Below, piece after piece: positions 16,952 to 26,631 of a DNA stretch of 64,000 nucleotides. This stretch comes from Bacteroidetes bacterium OLB10 (GTDB lineage Bacteria; Bacteroidota; Bacteroidia; AKYH767-A; OLB10). The stretch spans positions 62,001-126,000 of the forward strand of contig LNBX01000048.1 in the NCBI GenBank assembly GCA_001567275.1, given 5' to 3'. The notes beneath the pieces were generated by a model. It saw only the letters and a program-made list of their open reading frames with translations, had not been told where the DNA came from and did not search any database. The position numbers and the translations under genes were made by a program. Each line of letters starts with the position of its first letter. Position 1 is the stretch's first letter.

Positions 16952-18733
16952 TCAATGAATTCCATGCATCATTTTGATAAGTTTGCGGTAAATAGCAAGG
17001 AGAATCAGCGCTCCGGCACCACTTAGCACAATAAACACACAGAAGAAAATAAATAAATTGTCAATCTGAACACCAAGGAACGATGGGATTTTACCTGCCG
17101 CCTTGGTTGCCTCACCGGCCCCGGGAGGAATTAGTGCACTGAGGGTTCCTGCAAACTTATTAGCTGCAGCATTTGCCAGGAACCATGTACCCATCAGTAG
17201 TGAAGACAATCTGATAGGTGCAAGTTTGCTCACCATACTTAATCCTATTGGTGATAAACAAAGTTCACCCATTGTGTGAACAATATATAATGCAAACAGC
17301 CAGAACATACTGATTTTAACTGAAGGATCAACACCATGAACTGCATAAGCAATAATCACAAATCCTAAAGAAACAAGAGCAAGACCCATTGCCATTTTTA
17401 ATGGTGAAGGAGGCTCCATTTTCATTTTGGAAAGTTTACCCCAAAGCATGGTAAACAGTGGAGCTAATACAATTATGGCAAGAGGATTTACTGACTGAAA
17501 CCATGAAGCCGGAAAATCATTTTTGGTAAAATCTGTTATAGTACCTGTGAAAGTAAGCACCAAAAGCGCAGCAATTCCTATTATCTGAATAGAAAGAATG
17601 ATCTTTTTGGACCACTCAAAAAACCAACCCAATGCTTTTGTCAGATAAAACACAAGTGCAGAAGCACCAATAAGAATAATGTATTTACTGATATGAATTT
17701 TTACCGCACGATCAACTTGCTCATCAGCAAAAATGGTAAGAGAAGCACCTGCCTGTTCAAAACAGGCCCAGAAGAAAATAACGAAAAATGCCAGTATGAA
17801 TATAACTGAAATACGTTGCCTCTCAACAGATGTCAGTGATTTATCGGTAAGAATAATAAGAGGCATGATAATCATAGAGGAGTAAATAAGATATCCGATT
17901 AAATCAAGATTAGCAATCGTATAAGCTGTAGATCCTTCAACAGCTACTGCGGCAGTTCCCGCAATAAGTTCTACTATTTTATGATAATTTAATAATGCAT
18001 AAATAAGCAGAGTTGACCCAATAATTACACCAAGAGTTTTCATATCCATACGCTGTTTTGGCATACCTAATGGCTTTCCTTCCGGATCAACTAAATGCTT
18101 ATTCTTTAAAAGCTCAAATGAAATAGTACTAACTACCATACCAATACCTGCAGCAAGAAAACCCCATTTAAATTCAGTAGGAATATGCTCACCGGAAGCA
18201 TCAAACACCTCTCCTAATCCACCACAGATAAGAGGTGAAAAGAATGCACCAAGATTGATTCCCATATAGAAAATAGTAAAAGCACCATCAATCCTGTGGT
18301 CGTTTTGAGGATAAAGTTGACCAACCATTGTAGAAATATTCGGTTTGAAAAATCCATTACCAATAATCAATAAAGTAAGGCCTACCCACATCATGGCAAC
18401 GGCTGCCTGACTTGCTTGTCCGGGAACTACTAAACCTCCACTGAAAAACAAACAAAACTGACCTAAGGCCATCAGAATTCCACCTACCAGAATACTTTTG
18501 CGGTTGCCCCAAAATTTATCTGAAATATAACCTCCCAATAGTGGGGTGAGATAAACCAATCCAGTAAAACTTCCATAAATATTTGAAGCAGATGCGGCAG
18601 ACAACAGCAACGCTTTTGTCATGTATAGAACAAAAATGGCTCTCATACCATAGTAGCTGAAACGCTCCCACATTTCAGTAAAAAACAATAGATATAGTCC
18701 CCGTGGGTGACCTTGCTGTGCTGTTTGACTCAT
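16952..18733 (-). CDS. Proton-dependent di/tripeptide transporter (POT/PTR2 family)
   Basis: A 593-residue inner-membrane symporter that imports di- and tripeptides with protons. The ExxERFxYYG motif at 20-29 (Glu20, Glu23, Arg24) couples protons and binds the peptide carboxylate, and the PTR2 signature FYMGINLG is at 155-162. GNGFFKPNIS at 125-134 is also a family hallmark. Many membrane segments follow, with the extra helices expected of bacterial POT members. Its peptide import would complement the nearby peptidase T, though the two are not in an operon. Confidence 0.93.
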   Translation of the reverse strand: MSQTAQQGHPRGLYLLFFTEMWERFSYYGMRAIFVLYMTKALLLSAASASNIYGSFTGLVYLTPLLGGYISDKFWGNRKSILVGGILMALGQFCLFFSGGLVVPGQASQAAVAMMWVGLTLLIIGNGFFKPNISTMVGQLYPQNDHRIDGAFTIFYMGINLGAFFSPLICGGLGEVFDASGEHIPTEFKWGFLAAGIGMVVSTISFELLKNKHLVDPEGKPLGMPKQRMDMKTLGVIIGSTLLIYALLNYHKIVELIAGTAAVAVEGSTAYTIANLDLIGYLIYSSMIIMPLIILTDKSLTSVERQRISVIFILAFFVIFFWACFEQAGASLTIFADEQVDRAVKIHISKYIILIGASALVFYLTKALGWFFEWSKKIILSIQIIGIAALLVLTFTGTITDFTKNDFPASWFQSVNPLAIIVLAPLFTMLWGKLSKMKMEPPSPLKMAMGLALVSLGFVIIAYAVHGVDPSVKISMFWLFALYIVHTMGELCLSPIGLSMVSKLAPIRLSSLLMGTWFLANAAANKFAGTLSALIPPGAGEATKAAGKIPSFLGVQIDNLFIFFCVFIVLSGAGALILLAIYRKLIKMMHGIH

Positions 18734-18818
18734 ATATCAGATTTAAATTTCGGAGGGCTAATGTAAATATTTTTTAATTGGAATGTGGAAACGGATTCCC
18801 GAATTTTAACATAAGAAG

Positions 18819-19865
18819 TTAAATTTCCAATGCGTCAATATCCATTAATTCAGTCTTATAATATTTCAAAGCCGAAATAAAATGCTCCACACATTCATCC
18901 ATGCTGCCATCAAAGCGGCCACCGGCTGCGTTGTGATGTCCTCCTCCGTTAAAAAATTTTTTTGCCATGTCACGAACCGAAAAGTTACCCTTTGAACGAA
19001 ATGATATTTTAACACCCCCATCCTCCTTTTCAGTAAAAAGAGCCGACATTTTAACTCCTTTGATATTTAATGGATAATTAACTATACCTTCTGTATCTCC
19101 GGTTTGATGGTTAAACTGATCCAATTCGGTAAGTGAAAGTGAAATATACGATGCATGAAAAGCATGAATCAATTGCATTTTGTCGCGTAAACAATATCCG
19201 AGGAAACGAATACGATCTTCAGTGAAAGTATCAGAAACGGATTCGTGAATTTTGACATGATCCATTCCTGTATCCATGAGAGCAGCCACAATGCGATGGG
19301 TATCTGCTGTCATTGATGAAAACCGGAAAGAACCGGTGTCTGTCATGATGCCTGTATAAAGACATTCCGCAACATCAGATTTCATTTTGTAATCGGACTT
19401 TAGTGCATAAATGAAATAATAAATCAGTTCGCAAGTGGCACAAGATTGCGGGAATGAAAACACATAATCTGCCTTAATCTGTGGTTCAATGTGGTGGTCA
19501 ATAACAACTTTTATAGCACTGTTGTCCATCATAATATGCTGCATAGCCTCTACCCTGCTCTGCTCATTAAAATCGAGACAAAAAATAATTTCAGCTTCGC
19601 GAAAATATTTTTCAGCCTGCTTTGGTTTATTTTCATAGTTTATCACCTTGTCATTACCCTTCATAAAACTGATGAACTCAGGATAATCACTCGGCACAAT
19701 AGCTTTTACTTTATGTTTTTGAGAAGTTAGAAAGTTATACAAACCCAAAAGTGAGCCTATAGCATCGCCATCCGGTTTATAATGTGTAGTTATAGCAATT
19801 TTGCGTGGTTCGGTTAAGAAGTTTTTTAACTCTTTTATGAGTGTCGGATTAAAAACAGGAATCAT
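18819..19865 (-). CDS. nrnA: DHH/DHHA1 phosphoesterase, NrnA type
   Basis: A 348-residue manganese enzyme. NrnA family members degrade short RNA oligonucleotides and pAp, and some act on cyclic-dinucleotide breakdown products. Metal ligands visible: His28, Asp32 and Asp34 in THYKPDGDAIG, Asp98, and the DHH motif at 123-125. The C-terminal DHHA1 domain has GGGHHNAAGG at 307-316, which binds the substrate phosphate. Length fits the family. Exact substrate preference (nanoRNA or pAp) is not readable. A -7 element upstream faces the opposite ndk promoter. Confidence 0.9.
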   Translation of the reverse strand: MIPVFNPTLIKELKNFLTEPRKIAITTHYKPDGDAIGSLLGLYNFLTSQKHKVKAIVPSDYPEFISFMKGNDKVINYENKPKQAEKYFREAEIIFCLDFNEQSRVEAMQHIMMDNSAIKVVIDHHIEPQIKADYVFSFPQSCATCELIYYFIYALKSDYKMKSDVAECLYTGIMTDTGSFRFSSMTADTHRIVAALMDTGMDHVKIHESVSDTFTEDRIRFLGYCLRDKMQLIHAFHASYISLSLTELDQFNHQTGDTEGIVNYPLNIKGVKMSALFTEKEDGGVKISFRSKGNFSVRDMAKKFFNGGGHHNAAGGRFDGSMDECVEHFISALKYYKTELMDIDALEI

Positions 19866-19888
19866 TCTTTAAGCTATTGGCATTTTTA

Positions 19889-19896
19889 CAAATGTA
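19889..19896 (-). promoter_or_regulatory. -7 element of the nrnA-type gene
   Basis: TACATTTG on the minus strand, perfect TAnnTTTG, 23 bases before the start at 19865. Confidence 0.5.
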
Positions 19897-19932
19897 TGCA
19901 TTTAATACTGTAGGACGCATAGTTAAATCACT

Positions 19933-19940
19933 TACTTTTG
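19933..19940 (+). promoter_or_regulatory. -7 element of ndk
   Basis: TACTTTTG, perfect TAnnTTTG, 34 bases before the ndk ATG at 19975. No clear -33 element. Confidence 0.5.
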
Positions 19941-19974
19941 CAGCCTCAAAAAATAAACGAAATAAATTCAAGAA

Positions 19975-20391
19975 ATGAGTACAATAACCTTCACAATGTT
20001 AAAGCCCGATGCAGTGGCCAATGGCTATACGGGTGCTATTCTGGATCACATTATTAAAGCAGGATTTAAGATTAAAGCTATGAAATACACCCGTTTAACA
20101 GCTGAAAGAGCCGGTGAATTTTATGCTATACACAAAGAAAGACCATTTTATAATGATCTGGTAAAATACATGTCATCAGGTCCTATTGTTGCAGCTGTTC
20201 TCGAAAAAGATAATGCTGTAGAAGATTTCAGAAAAACAATAGGTGCTACCGACCCTGCCAAGGCTGAGGCAGGCACCATCCGTAAACTATATGCAAAAAG
20301 CATTGAAGCAAATGCCGTACATGGTTCTGACAGTGATGCAAATGCCGCTATTGAAGCCGGATTCTTTTTTGCAATGACTGAAAGATTTTAA
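19975..20391 (+). CDS. ndk: Nucleoside diphosphate kinase
   Basis: A 138-residue enzyme that moves the gamma phosphate of ATP to other nucleoside diphosphates via a phosphohistidine. TMLKPDAV at 7-14 is the N-terminal signature and the catalytic histidine is His116 in NAVHGSDS. The length matches short bacterial Ndk. Monocistronic, with its own promoter element and a terminator 34 bases after the stop. Confidence 0.96.
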   Translation: MSTITFTMLKPDAVANGYTGAILDHIIKAGFKIKAMKYTRLTAERAGEFYAIHKERPFYNDLVKYMSSGPIVAAVLEKDNAVEDFRKTIGATDPAKAEAGTIRKLYAKSIEANAVHGSDSDANAAIEAGFFFAMTERF

Positions 20392-20424
20392 CCGGGAATC
20401 GGTCTTTGAAATGAATAAAAACTG

Positions 20425-20471
20425 AAAATCCTGCCGGAAAGAAAAAAATTTGAACTCTGGCAGGATTTTTT
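20425..20471 (+). terminator. Rho-independent terminator of ndk
   Basis: AAAATCCTGCC (20425-20435) pairs with GGCAGGATTTT (20459-20469), then further T residues. The loop is a purine-rich 23 bases. Confidence 0.75.
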
Positions 20472-20627
20472 CGTATCTTTACTTGAAATAAAAAATAAAA
20501 AAAATACGGACTACACAATAATAGAAGTATTGCACCGTTAATAATCTCAAAATAAAGTTTCACTTTTTAATTTAAACAGGAGGAAAAAATATAGCATAAA
20601 ACTCTACTTACACATTCAAACTGAAAA

Positions 20628-20633
20628 AAGGAG
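20628..20633 (+). promoter_or_regulatory. Shine-Dalgarno site of the ECF sigma gene
   Basis: AAGGAG six bases before the ATG at 20640. A strong purine site like this is unusual among the genes of this window and fixes the start. Confidence 0.6.
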
Positions 20634-20639
20634 TCTATT

Positions 20640-21224
20640 ATGCAAAAACCTGTTCTTACCGACCAGCAACTGGTCGAATTGTACCAACAAGGAAACGAAA
20701 ATTGCCTTACAATTTTAATTGAACGTCATCAGAAAAGAATTTTTTCTGCCATTCTTTTTTTGGTTAACGACCGTGAAACTGCTGAAGATATCTTTCAGGA
20801 TACCTTTGTTAAAGTTATCAATACTCTGAAACGAGGTGCTTACAATGAGGAAGGAAAATTTCTTCCATGGGTATTGCGCATTGGTCACAATCTGGTGATA
20901 GACCATTTCCGCAGAAACCAGCGTATGCCACTTGTGCATGACAAGGAAGATTATTCTATCATAGAGTCACTGAAACTTACTGATGAAAATGCACAGGATA
21001 AAATGATGAGAGAACAGATTTATAAAGAAGTGCGCCTGCTTGTGGAGGAACTGCCTTTTGAACAAAAAGAAGTGGTTATTCTGCGTCATTTTGCCGATAT
21101 GAGTTTTAAAGAAATTGCAGATGCCACAGGTGTAAGTATAAATACTGCTCTTGGTCGAATGAGATATGCACTTATCAACCTGCGTAAAATCATAGAAACC
21201 AAAAAACTGGTGCTGGTATCATAA
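20640..21224 (+). CDS. ECF-type RNA polymerase sigma factor
   Basis: A 194-residue sigma-70 family protein with only regions 2 and 4. Region 2 includes RETAEDIFQDTFVKVI (about 47-62) and HNLVIDHFRRN; region 4 has the helix-turn-helix MSFKEIADATGVSINTALGR (about 146-165). It is followed after about 50 bases by an 80-codon gene, the usual place of an anti-sigma partner, though that protein has no membrane segment. A leader of roughly 160-240 bases lies upstream of the start. Target promoters cannot be predicted. Confidence 0.9.
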   Translation: MQKPVLTDQQLVELYQQGNENCLTILIERHQKRIFSAILFLVNDRETAEDIFQDTFVKVINTLKRGAYNEEGKFLPWVLRIGHNLVIDHFRRNQRMPLVHDKEDYSIIESLKLTDENAQDKMMREQIYKEVRLLVEELPFEQKEVVILRHFADMSFKEIADATGVSINTALGRMRYALINLRKIIETKKLVLVS

Positions 21225-21275
21225 AAAAATGTGCAGTTATATACTATTCTGCAACAGGTAGCGTTATAAAGGCAA

Positions 21276-21518
21276 ATGAACAATTATTTGCCTATGTACG
21301 ACAACTTTACTCACAACCACTTAATTCTTTATTACTTCAACGAAACCGACCTCCCGGATACGGTAATCACACAACAGCATATTGATACATACCCTGAAGT
21401 GGAAGAAGAATATGATGCCATAGTAAAAACTATGGAGAAGATAGAACAGGCATTAGTAAGCCCTTCTCAGGAAAGTATTAATAAAATTCTTGCTTACAGC
21501 AAAGCTGTTTCAGGTTAA
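21276..21518 (+). CDS. Small acidic protein next to the ECF sigma factor
   Basis: An 80-residue protein with no recognised family. It is acidic, with YPEVEEEYDAIVKTMEKIEQAL (about 40-60) predicted helical, and has no signal or membrane segment. AAAGG lies four bases before the ATG at 21276, supporting it over the internal ATG at 21294. Its position directly after the sigma gene suggests a regulator of that sigma factor, but it lacks the zinc-finger His-Cys-Cys motif and transmembrane helix of classical anti-sigmas. Partner role is inference from context. Confidence 0.65.
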   Translation: MNNYLPMYDNFTHNHLILYYFNETDLPDTVITQQHIDTYPEVEEEYDAIVKTMEKIEQALVSPSQESINKILAYSKAVSG

Positions 21519-21559
21519 AGTAAATTATAAAGAGTTTCAGAAAAGTCACCCGTGGTGAT

Positions 21560-23281
21560 TTAAAAATAATTTACAATGCCAAAGTGTATCTTGGCACTGC
21601 GGAACTGAATTGGATTATTAAACTGTTTTCCTACTGCATAGTTTAATGAGAAAATGCCCAGTTTGGTTTCGAATGTAATGCCTGCACCAAAGCCAAGAGG
21701 CTTATCATATATATTTCCGCTGATGGTTTCTGATGCATAGTATGCCTGATTGTAAAAAATCTGAAGAAAAGAATTGCGGTCGAGAATATATCTGAACTCA
21801 GCTTTACCAATGTAATATTGAGTTGCATAAATTGATTCCTCATCAAAGCCTCGCAATGTTTTCAGTCCTCCTATTCTGTACTGTTCGTTTTGAAAAATAT
21901 TTTTTGAATTTAACCATGCTGCGCTCACCCCTGTATTAAGAACAAAACGATTGCCCACAGGAAAAAACAAATCTGCAACAAGTTCGGCCTGGTACGATTC
22001 GGAGTTAAGTTTTACATTGTTGTATAGTTCCTGATTGAGAGCTGAGTTCTTCAGGATTTTTTTTCTTCCTGCACCTGCTGTCACGTCAACTATGTATCCG
22101 GTAGTTGGGTTAAGTCTGTAATCAGTTTTTTCTCTTCGCAGATTGAGTCCATAAGTGGTGTTCACCATATCGTTAATCGGTGGCAATACAGTTGCATTCC
22201 TCAATGAAGAAGTTGATAGCAGAGATGATTTTTTATTGGTCACAAATAGTTTCAGATAGCTGTTGCCTCTGAGAAGATATTGAACTGCTCCACTCAGATT
22301 TACATCAATATAGGAAGTATCACGTTTGTAAATTGCAAGACCTCCTTCCACTCCAAATGGTGTAGAAAACAAAAAAGGATAATTTATTCTTGCACGCAAA
22401 TCCTGTGTATTTGCAACAGGTTGCTTCCAGTTGACTTCAAATTGTTCGCCACGCCCGAAAGCACTGATTAATTTAAGTCTTAAGTCGCCACTGAGTTTAA
22501 TTTTCCCTTTCTTATTATCATCCGGCAATAAACCAATTATACCATCGGCCTGTGAAGCTTTTCTGTTGTCCAACGACAATATGACAACGGCTTTCCCTCC
22601 TTCAAACGACACTACAAACGGTGCAGTTTCGTTCACCATAGGCAATTCTTTTAGCCGGGTTGAAATACTTCTGATGACAGACTCATTATACACGTCTCCG
22701 TTCCTTACGTTGATGTAATTCTGAAGATACACTCTGCTCAGTTTGGCATTACCTATGACGATTACACTGTCAATGGTTATCAGTTCATTTTTTTCAACAT
22801 GCATTTGCCCGGAAAGTGTATTGCCTTCCCATTTTCGGTTAATTAACTTTAACTCTGCAAAAGGATAGCCATGGTTTTCGTACCATGCAAGCAGCGATTT
22901 AAAAATTCCTGCATAATTTTCAGGAGTTATTCTGGTGTTCACCCATCGTTTTTCACTTCTGCCTGTTTCATTCCAAACTCTTTCGTCCACATTTCCGCGA
23001 CTTAATGATGCCCATTCAAAGCGTTCACCTGTAACAATAAATGCTCTTACTTTATGCTGATTAAATATTACACTATCTGCTGAAACAGCCAGATAACCAT
23101 CTGAACGCAGCTGAAATAGAAGTTTATTAATTTCCTTAACTACTTGTCCTGAATCTGCCAGGATTGTTTTATATTTTAAAGGAGGCAGTTTGTTACCGGC
23201 AACAGTAAGTTCATACTGCGCCAATGCCTGCACGGGTGTAGCAAGACTCAAAAGCAGAATAAATTTTATCAGATGCCTCAA
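21560..23281 (-). CDS. BamA/TamA-family outer-membrane protein
   Basis: A 573-residue Omp85-superfamily protein. A signal peptide covers about residues 1-21 (ending ALAQ). The N-terminal half contains POTRA-like modules (for example ITIDSVIVIGNAKLSRVYLQ, about 166-185), and the C-terminal half is a 16-strand-type barrel with the lid-lock motif LKTLRGFDE (about 462-470). It ends in an aromatic residue, as barrel proteins do. At half the size of the BamA at 41751-44249 it is more like TamA or a two-partner-type translocator; a TamA role with the TamB-type protein at 6157 is possible but unproven. Its start lies 3 bases past the ung stop, so the two are probably co-transcribed. Confidence 0.85.
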   Translation of the reverse strand: MRHLIKFILLLSLATPVQALAQYELTVAGNKLPPLKYKTILADSGQVVKEINKLLFQLRSDGYLAVSADSVIFNQHKVRAFIVTGERFEWASLSRGNVDERVWNETGRSEKRWVNTRITPENYAGIFKSLLAWYENHGYPFAELKLINRKWEGNTLSGQMHVEKNELITIDSVIVIGNAKLSRVYLQNYINVRNGDVYNESVIRSISTRLKELPMVNETAPFVVSFEGGKAVVILSLDNRKASQADGIIGLLPDDNKKGKIKLSGDLRLKLISAFGRGEQFEVNWKQPVANTQDLRARINYPFLFSTPFGVEGGLAIYKRDTSYIDVNLSGAVQYLLRGNSYLKLFVTNKKSSLLSTSSLRNATVLPPINDMVNTTYGLNLRREKTDYRLNPTTGYIVDVTAGAGRKKILKNSALNQELYNNVKLNSESYQAELVADLFFPVGNRFVLNTGVSAAWLNSKNIFQNEQYRIGGLKTLRGFDEESIYATQYYIGKAEFRYILDRNSFLQIFYNQAYYASETISGNIYDKPLGFGAGITFETKLGIFSLNYAVGKQFNNPIQFRSAKIHFGIVNYF

Positions 23282-23284
23282 TGA

Positions 23285-23968
23285 TCAGGTTTTGTTGATA
23301 TTCCAGTCAACAGGAGTTTTTCCTCCTGAGATTAATAACGCGTTTGCTTTTGAAAAATGTCGGCAACCGAAAAATCCCGTAACCGAAAAAGGTGAAGGAT
23401 GAGCTGCTTTCAGAATGTGATGTTTTGAAGTGTCAATTAATGATTCTTTAGCCTGAGCAAATCGGCCCCAGAGCAGAAAAACCAAACCATTGCATTGAAG
23501 TGACAACGTTTGAATCACAGCGTCAGTAAACTGCTCCCACCCGTGTCCGTTGTGTGATGCCGGTTGCCCTTGCCGAACTGTAAGAGTGGCATTGAGTAAG
23601 AACACACCCTGGTTTGCCCATTTTTCCAGATTGCCATGAATGGGAACAGGTATTCCCAAATCAGTATTCAGCTCTTTAAAAATATTAACTAATGAAGGTG
23701 GAGGTTTAATTCCGTCAGATACGGAGAAACAAAGTCCATTAGCCTGACCCGGGCCATGATATGGATCCTGACCAATTATCACCACTTTAACGTCTGAAAT
23801 GGGAGTATGATTAAATGCGCTGAAAATCTGATTCCCCGGAGGAAATATATCATACTTTCTTTTTTCTTCTATCAAAAATGCTTTTAGCTCCTGAAAATAG
23901 GGCATTCTGAACTGGTCAGCCAAAGCCTCCTTCCAACCCGGTTCTATTTTCACCTGTAATTCAGACAT
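23285..23968 (-). CDS. ung: Uracil-DNA glycosylase, family 1
   Basis: A 227-residue DNA repair enzyme that excises uracil from DNA. The water-activating motif GQDPYHGPGQANGL starts at 66 with Asp68 and His71; the second active-site motif HPSPFS begins at His190. GWEQFTD and LLWGRFA are also typical. Length equals standard Ung. The BamA/TamA-like gene follows after 3 bases. Confidence 0.96.
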   Translation of the reverse strand: MSELQVKIEPGWKEALADQFRMPYFQELKAFLIEEKRKYDIFPPGNQIFSAFNHTPISDVKVVIIGQDPYHGPGQANGLCFSVSDGIKPPPSLVNIFKELNTDLGIPVPIHGNLEKWANQGVFLLNATLTVRQGQPASHNGHGWEQFTDAVIQTLSLQCNGLVFLLWGRFAQAKESLIDTSKHHILKAAHPSPFSVTGFFGCRHFSKANALLISGGKTPVDWNINKT

Positions 23969-24135
23969 GGTAAAATCTTGAGGCAGCTAAATTACTTATT
24001 ACTGTAAATTCATCTTAGAAACTCCACATCATGCCACAAACCACCATACTGTTAATAAGTCATTTCTAATTTTTCTGTAATAACTCTGTAATTATCCCGT
24101 TTTTTATTTCTTTGCAACGCAAATACAATTAAATA

Positions 24136-24261
24136 ATGAAAAAGACACTTGCTGCTTTCCTGCTAATCGCCATGGTAATCGTTTTGAACTCTTGTAAAAG
24201 TCGCGAAAAATGCCCTGCTTATGGTAGTCATTCAACACCGGGCACACATCAACCTTCTTAA
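24136..24261 (+). CDS. Small lipoprotein (41 residues)
   Basis: A short gene read directly from the sequence. The ATG at 24136 opens a 41-codon frame with Lys-Lys start, hydrophobic core (LAAFLLIAMVIVL) and lipobox LNSC with Cys20. The mature peptide is only about 22 residues and polar, KSREKCPAYG and a His/Ser/Thr-rich tail. A weak -7-like TTTCTTTG lies upstream and a hairpin terminator follows. Tiny lipoproteins of this form are frequent and unstudied in Bacteroidota. Confidence 0.7.
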   Translation: MKKTLAAFLLIAMVIVLNSCKSREKCPAYGSHSTPGTHQPS

Positions 24262-24278
24262 TACTTTTAGGTCAGATT

Positions 24279-24309
24279 AAAGCAGCTGCCTTGAAGTGGC
24301 GGCTTTTTT
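24279..24309 (+). terminator. Hairpin terminator of the small lipoprotein gene
   Basis: AAAGC and an inner GCC pair with GGC and GCTTT around a TTGAAGT loop, followed by more T residues. The stem is imperfect, but it lies directly after the 24136-24261 gene. Confidence 0.6.
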
Positions 24310-24374
24310 ATTTCTTAATGTTGAGTTGGGCAGATTAAGGAAATATAAATAGAAAACTTTGCTTAAATCTCTTC

Positions 24375-25316
24375 TTAGCGTTCCAGGAAAACATCCATAT
24401 TTTTCACTTCTTCGCAAACCATTGCAATACCGTCAGGAAGGTTGATACGATGTTTCCATCCCAGCGAATGCAGTTTGCTTACATCAAGCAATTTACGAGG
24501 AGTACCGTCAGGTTTGGAAGTATCAAAAACCAAATCCCCTGTATAGCCAAGTGTGTTTTTAACAAGTAAAGCCAGTTCTTTGATACTGATATCCTCACCA
24601 GTTCCTATGTTGACGGTAGATCGGTCGCTGTAATTCTGCATCAGGAAAAAACATGCATCAGCCAGATCGTCCACATGCAAAAACTCCCTTCGTGGCGAAC
24701 CTGTTCCCCATATTTCTACTGAAGGAAGACTATTCTGTGATGCATCATAAAATTTACGAATCAATGCGGGCAATACATGTGAGTTTTTCAGATCATAATT
24801 ATCATTTGGTCCATACAAATTAGTTGGCATGGCCGAAATATAATCCACACCATACTGGTCACGAAAAGCTTCACACATTTTCAATCCTGCAATTTTTGCA
24901 AGCGCGTATGGTTCGTTAGTCGGCTCAAGCGGACCAGTAAGAAGATATTCCTCTTTGAGGGGCTGGGGCGCCAATTTTGGATAAATACAGGAAGAACCAA
25001 GAAACAATAACTTTTTTACCTTATGATCAAAAGAGCTTTTAATCACGTTACATTCTATGGCAAGATTCTCATAAATAAAATCAGCACGATAAGTATTATT
25101 GGCAACAATGCCTCCTACTTTGGCAGCAGCAAGAAAAACATATTCGGGCTTTTCCGATTTGAAAAAATCTTCAACAGCAGCCTGATTTCTCAGGTCAAGT
25201 TCTTTGGAGGTGCGGACAAGTATATTGGAGAATCCATCTTTTTCAAGTCTGCGAACAATGGCAGATCCCACCATTCCACGATGGCCTGCCACAAAAATTT
25301 TAGCACTCTTTTGCAT
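24375..25316 (-). CDS. fcl: GDP-L-fucose synthase
   Basis: A 313-residue short-chain dehydrogenase/reductase that epimerises and reduces GDP-4-keto-6-deoxymannose to GDP-L-fucose using NADPH. The nucleotide-binding motif GHRGMVG is at 11-17 and the catalytic triad is Ser108-Ser109 (GSSCIYP), Tyr137 and Lys141 (YALAK). [23 protein letters not shown] is split by family-typical residues for GDP-sugar binding. It follows gmd by 5 bases, giving the complete two-step pathway from GDP-mannose. Confidence 0.95.
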   Translation of the reverse strand: MQKSAKIFVAGHRGMVGSAIVRRLEKDGFSNILVRTSKELDLRNQAAVEDFFKSEKPEYVFLAAAKVGGIVANNTYRADFIYENLAIECNVIKSSFDHKVKKLLFLGSSCIYPKLAPQPLKEEYLLTGPLEPTNEPYALAKIAGLKMCEAFRDQYGVDYISAMPTNLYGPNDNYDLKNSHVLPALIRKFYDASQNSLPSVEIWGTGSPRREFLHVDDLADACFFLMQNYSDRSTVNIGTGEDISIKELALLVKNTLGYTGDLVFDTSKPDGTPRKLLDVSKLHSLGWKHRINLPDGIAMVCEEVKNMDVFLER

Positions 25317-25321
25317 AGTAC

Positions 25322-26437
25322 TTACGCTTCGTGATAATTAATAATCTTATGTCCCCCTGCTCTGAGATATTGGTCGCGTTTGAAAAGTTCCAAATCACAA
25401 TGCATCATTTCTTTAACGATAGACTGCAGATTGTGTTTAGGTTCCCAACCCAATATTTTTTTTGCTTTAGAAGGATCGCCAATGAGTAATTCTACTTCTG
25501 AAGGACGATAATATTTAGGGTCAATACGCATAACCACATTGCCCTGTGGCAACTGATAAGCGGGATTATTACATTTTTTTACCACTGCTATTTCTTTCTC
25601 TTCAGAGCCACTGAATTCTATTTCAATTCCCACTTCTTTAAATGCAAGAATGATAAAATCACGTACCGTTGTAGTTACGCCTGTTGCCAGCACAAAGTCA
25701 TCAGGTTTATCCTGTTGAAGCATCAGCCACATTCCTTCTACATAATCTTTTGCATGACCCCAATCGCGTTTTGCATCAATATTTCCCATATAAACAGTAT
25801 CCTGCAATCCTAAGGCAATACGTGCTACTGCGCGGGTAACTTTACGGGTAACGAATGTTTCGCCACGCAATGGTGATTCGTGGTTGAATAAAATTCCGTT
25901 GGTTGCAAACATATTGTAAGCTTCGCGGTAGTTGACCATAATCCAGTATGCATAAAGTTTGGCAACAGCATAAGGTGAACGTGGATAAAAAGGGGTTGAC
26001 TCACGTTGAGGCACTTCCTGTACCAATCCATAAAGTTCACTTGTTGAAGCCTGATAAATGCGGCATTTATCTGTCATGCCCAGCATACGAACTGCTTCAA
26101 GAATACGCAAAGCGCCAATGCCATCTGCGTTGGCTGTATATTCAGGCATATCAAAACTTACACGTACATGGCTCATGGCACCAAGATTGTAAATTTCATC
26201 CGGTTGAACTTCCTGAATAATGCGGATAATGTTGGCAGAATCTGTAAGGTCGCCATAATGCAATTTGAATTTTACATTCTTCTCATGCATATCTTCATAT
26301 AGATGGTCAACCCTTTCGGTGTTAAAAAGCGAACTTCTGCGCTTAATGCCGTGAACTTCATAGCCCTTTTCTAAAAGTAATTCACTCAGGTAGGCGCCAT
26401 CCTGTCCGGTTACACCCGTGATTAAAGCTTTTTTCAT
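25322..26437 (-). CDS. gmd: GDP-mannose 4,6-dehydratase
   Basis: A 371-residue NADP-dependent dehydratase making GDP-4-keto-6-deoxy-D-mannose, the precursor of GDP-L-fucose. [10 protein letters not shown] starts at residue 8; [15 protein letters not shown] (34-48) is the Gmd tetramer/NADP segment; catalytic Thr132, Glu134, Tyr156 and Lys160 lie in STSELYG and SPYAVAK. Immediately upstream of fcl, so one operon for fucosylated surface polysaccharide, divergent from the export operon. Confidence 0.96.
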   Translation of the reverse strand: MKKALITGVTGQDGAYLSELLLEKGYEVHGIKRRSSLFNTERVDHLYEDMHEKNVKFKLHYGDLTDSANIIRIIQEVQPDEIYNLGAMSHVRVSFDMPEYTANADGIGALRILEAVRMLGMTDKCRIYQASTSELYGLVQEVPQRESTPFYPRSPYAVAKLYAYWIMVNYREAYNMFATNGILFNHESPLRGETFVTRKVTRAVARIALGLQDTVYMGNIDAKRDWGHAKDYVEGMWLMLQQDKPDDFVLATGVTTTVRDFIILAFKEVGIEIEFSGSEEKEIAVVKKCNNPAYQLPQGNVVMRIDPKYYRPSEVELLIGDPSKAKKILGWEPKHNLQSIVKEMMHCDLELFKRDQYLRAGGHKIINYHEA

Positions 26438-26542
26438 TGTTGATTTGAAATTAAAATACAGTTAACGAAAAGTGGTTCATTATAGTTACTTAATAAGTTA
26501 AAAAATTTCACTCATGCATTAAGATAAGCCGAGGTAATTTTT

Positions 26543-26550
26543 TAATTTTG
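26543..26550 (+). promoter_or_regulatory. -7 element of the polysaccharide operon
   Basis: TAATTTTG, perfect TAnnTTTG, leaving a leader of about 75 bases before the ATG at 26632. Confidence 0.5.
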
Positions 26551-26631
26551 TGCAAATTAAATAATTTTAAACCACCAACATCGAACCATTTACTGAATTT
26601 CACAGTATAAGCGGGTTCATACTATGACTAT

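Noticed and set aside
21541-21562. Terminator TCACC-CGT-GGTGA after the 80-residue gene
   Set aside because: The stem is only five pairs with no T run; too weak to list.
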